6,587 nt of DNA from an uncultured Armatimonadota bacterium (GTDB lineage Bacteria; Armatimonadota; Fimbriimonadia; Fimbriimonadales; Fimbriimonadaceae). The notes beneath the pieces are model-generated. The model made no database searches. It saw only the letters and a program-made list of their open reading frames with translations, and had not been told where the DNA came from. A program made the position numbers and the translations under genes. This document shows, piece after piece, positions 5,664 to 6,587 of the stretch. Each line of letters begins with the position of its first letter. Within the stretch, counting starts at the first letter, position 1. Location: NCBI GenBank assembly GCA_946478935.1, contig CAMLEL010000139.1:1-6587 (forward strand). Reading direction: 5' to 3'.

Positions 5664-6587
5664 GTGCCAGACACGCCTGAACAGAGCCAGTACTTCCGCA
5701 TTGGATCCGTGGAGGCGCCAGCTTCCACGGAGTTTGCCGAACCATTACCTGGACCAAGTGAGGACTTACGATTCGTTCGACCCTACTTCGTCGTCCCGTT
5801 CTTGGATCGGGAGGAAACTCAGATCGATGCGGACGACGCTCTGGATGACGCAACCAAGCGAATAGAACTCAAGCTCGCCAATATGTCGGTCCCGGTGACC
5901 GACGTTTACATCATCAGCCACGGTTGGCACCGAAACATCTATGGAGCGGTCGCTGCTTATGACCGACTTATGAGTCGCTTCGCTACCCTGATCAGGCGCG
6001 GACGCATCACCCCGCCAGAAGATTGGAATCCCCTGTTTCTGACCCTCCATTGGCACTCCGATCTCGGCAAGAACGACTGGGTCGATCAAGCGGGCAGAAG
6101 AGACAAAGCCAGCTTTTTGCGCCTGATCTTCGAACGCATCCAACCTCGCACCGCTGAAATTCAACCAGGTGACATGCGAACAGCATTTGAAGAGTTGTTC
6201 GAATTCTTTGTGAAAATCTGCGCTCCTGAGATCGATCCCTTTGCGAAAGGAATTGAGCGTGATTCGCAGAGGCTTGGCAAAGTATTGGAGGACTATACGA
6301 TCAGAGATGCCTGGTCTGCCAGTCATGAAGAACTCATCTCGGCAGTCTGGACCTGTTATCACGAGGCCGAGATTTGTCGACCTGTCACCGAGCAGGACGA
6401 GAGCCCAGGCGAGTTCACCCATCCCATCGGATACCTTTTTGCGACCCTCAAGATCGTGCTGGCGGTGGTCGGGGTGATGGCTATTGCCGGTTTCGTACTC
6501 CGGAACAAGTGGGTCGGCGATCGCTGGGAATGGGTGGAAGGGTTCCTTGAACGAACGATGGTGCTCGTATTTCCAAGCTTCGAGAAC
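5664..6587 (+). CDS. Alpha/beta-hydrolase-like protein with transmembrane segment, 3'-truncated
   Basis: 308 codons are visible and the frame stays open to the right edge. An N-terminal segment (RPYFVVPFLDREE, about 38-50) leads to DVYIISHGWHRNIYGAVAAY (80-99): a beta-strand ending in HGW followed by a helix, as in the oxyanion strand of alpha/beta hydrolases. NPLFLTLHWHS (about 122-132) matches the next core strand, comparable to the HWPS segment of related proteins. The nucleophile elbow (GxSxG) and catalytic His would lie downstream and are not seen, so catalysis is unproven. A helical region follows, then a transmembrane segment at about 257-280 (LKIVLAVVGVMAIAGFVL) and a basic flank RNKW. 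The frame opens after a TAA at 5652; the first start is GTG at 5664, giving (M)PDTPEQSQYF. GTG at 5709 is an alternative; the first ATG, at 5883, would remove most of the N-terminal region. None has a good Shine-Dalgarno sequence. A full frame antisense to it (5766-6422) is treated as a shadow. Confidence 0.7.
   Translation, partial: MPDTPEQSQYFRIGSVEAPASTEFAEPLPGPSEDLRFVRPYFVVPFLDREETQIDADDALDDATKRIELKLANMSVPVTDVYIISHGWHRNIYGAVAAYDRLMSRFATLIRRGRITPPEDWNPLFLTLHWHSDLGKNDWVDQAGRRDKASFLRLIFERIQPRTAEIQPGDMRTAFEELFEFFVKICAPEIDPFAKGIERDSQRLGKVLEDYTIRDAWSASHEELISAVWTCYHEAEICRPVTEQDESPGEFTHPIGYLFATLKIVLAVVGVMAIAGFVLRNKWVGDRWEWVEGFLERTMVLVFPSFEN

Noticed and set aside
5709..5728. Hairpin GTGGAGG-CGCCAG-CTTCCAC as a terminator of the PEP-CTERM gene
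   Set aside because: It contains a wobble pair, has no following T-run and lies inside the hydrolase-like coding frame.
5542..5865. Plus-strand open frame bridging the PEP-CTERM end and the hydrolase start
   Set aside because: It overlaps two better-supported genes in another frame, and its translation is low-complexity Ser/Arg-rich with no domain features.
5766..6422. Minus-strand open frame of 218 codons
   Set aside because: It is antisense to the hydrolase-like frame, which carries recognisable strand motifs (SHGW, LHWHS) and a membrane helix and stays open to the window edge. The minus-strand translation resembles nothing I know.

Overview
The window looks like ordinary chromosome from a Gram-negative-type bacterium of mid-range GC. 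A secreted protein with a C-terminal PEP-CTERM sorting tag implies an outer envelope and an exosortase system. The style of that tag (VPEP, short hydrophobic stretch, RRR) and of the DnaE tail made me think of Armatimonadota (Fimbriimonas-like). That is a recollection-based guess; Planctomycetota or Verrucomicrobiota are not excluded. No tRNA, rRNA, CRISPR array, insertion sequence or phage gene was seen.

Layout. (1) 2-778 (+): C-terminal end of a DNA polymerase III alpha-type (DnaE family) polymerase, cut by the left window edge. (2) 790-2859 (-): complete membrane-bound class III adenylate cyclase with a periplasmic dCache-like sensor, HAMP linker and catalytic domain, convergent with dnaE across 11 bases. 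(3) 2860-2937: 78-base divergent promoter region. (4) 2938-4515 (+): exported, probably lipid-anchored TPR protein with conserved His-rich motifs, function unknown. (5) 4516-4844: 329-base gene-free stretch that ends in a well-formed promoter, a LacI-type palindrome and a strong Shine-Dalgarno sequence. (6) 4845-5594 (+): PEP-CTERM surface protein. (7) 5664-6587 (+): start of an alpha/beta-hydrolase-like protein with a transmembrane segment, cut by the right edge.

How the genes may work together. The replication gene appears unrelated to the rest. The cyclase and the TPR protein share one short intergenic region, so co-regulation is possible: the cyclase would sense a small periplasmic ligand and make cAMP, while the TPR protein sits in the envelope. 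The PEP-CTERM gene looks separately controlled, with an 18-base near-palindrome lying across its predicted -10 region. The hydrolase follows it after 69 bases and could be co-transcribed.

I see no clearly new multi-gene system. The points most worth a second look are the LacI-like operator in front of the PEP-CTERM gene, the His-rich TPR protein beside a ligand-sensing cyclase, the membrane segment inside an alpha/beta-hydrolase-like protein, and the DnaE end that lacks a visible clamp-binding motif.
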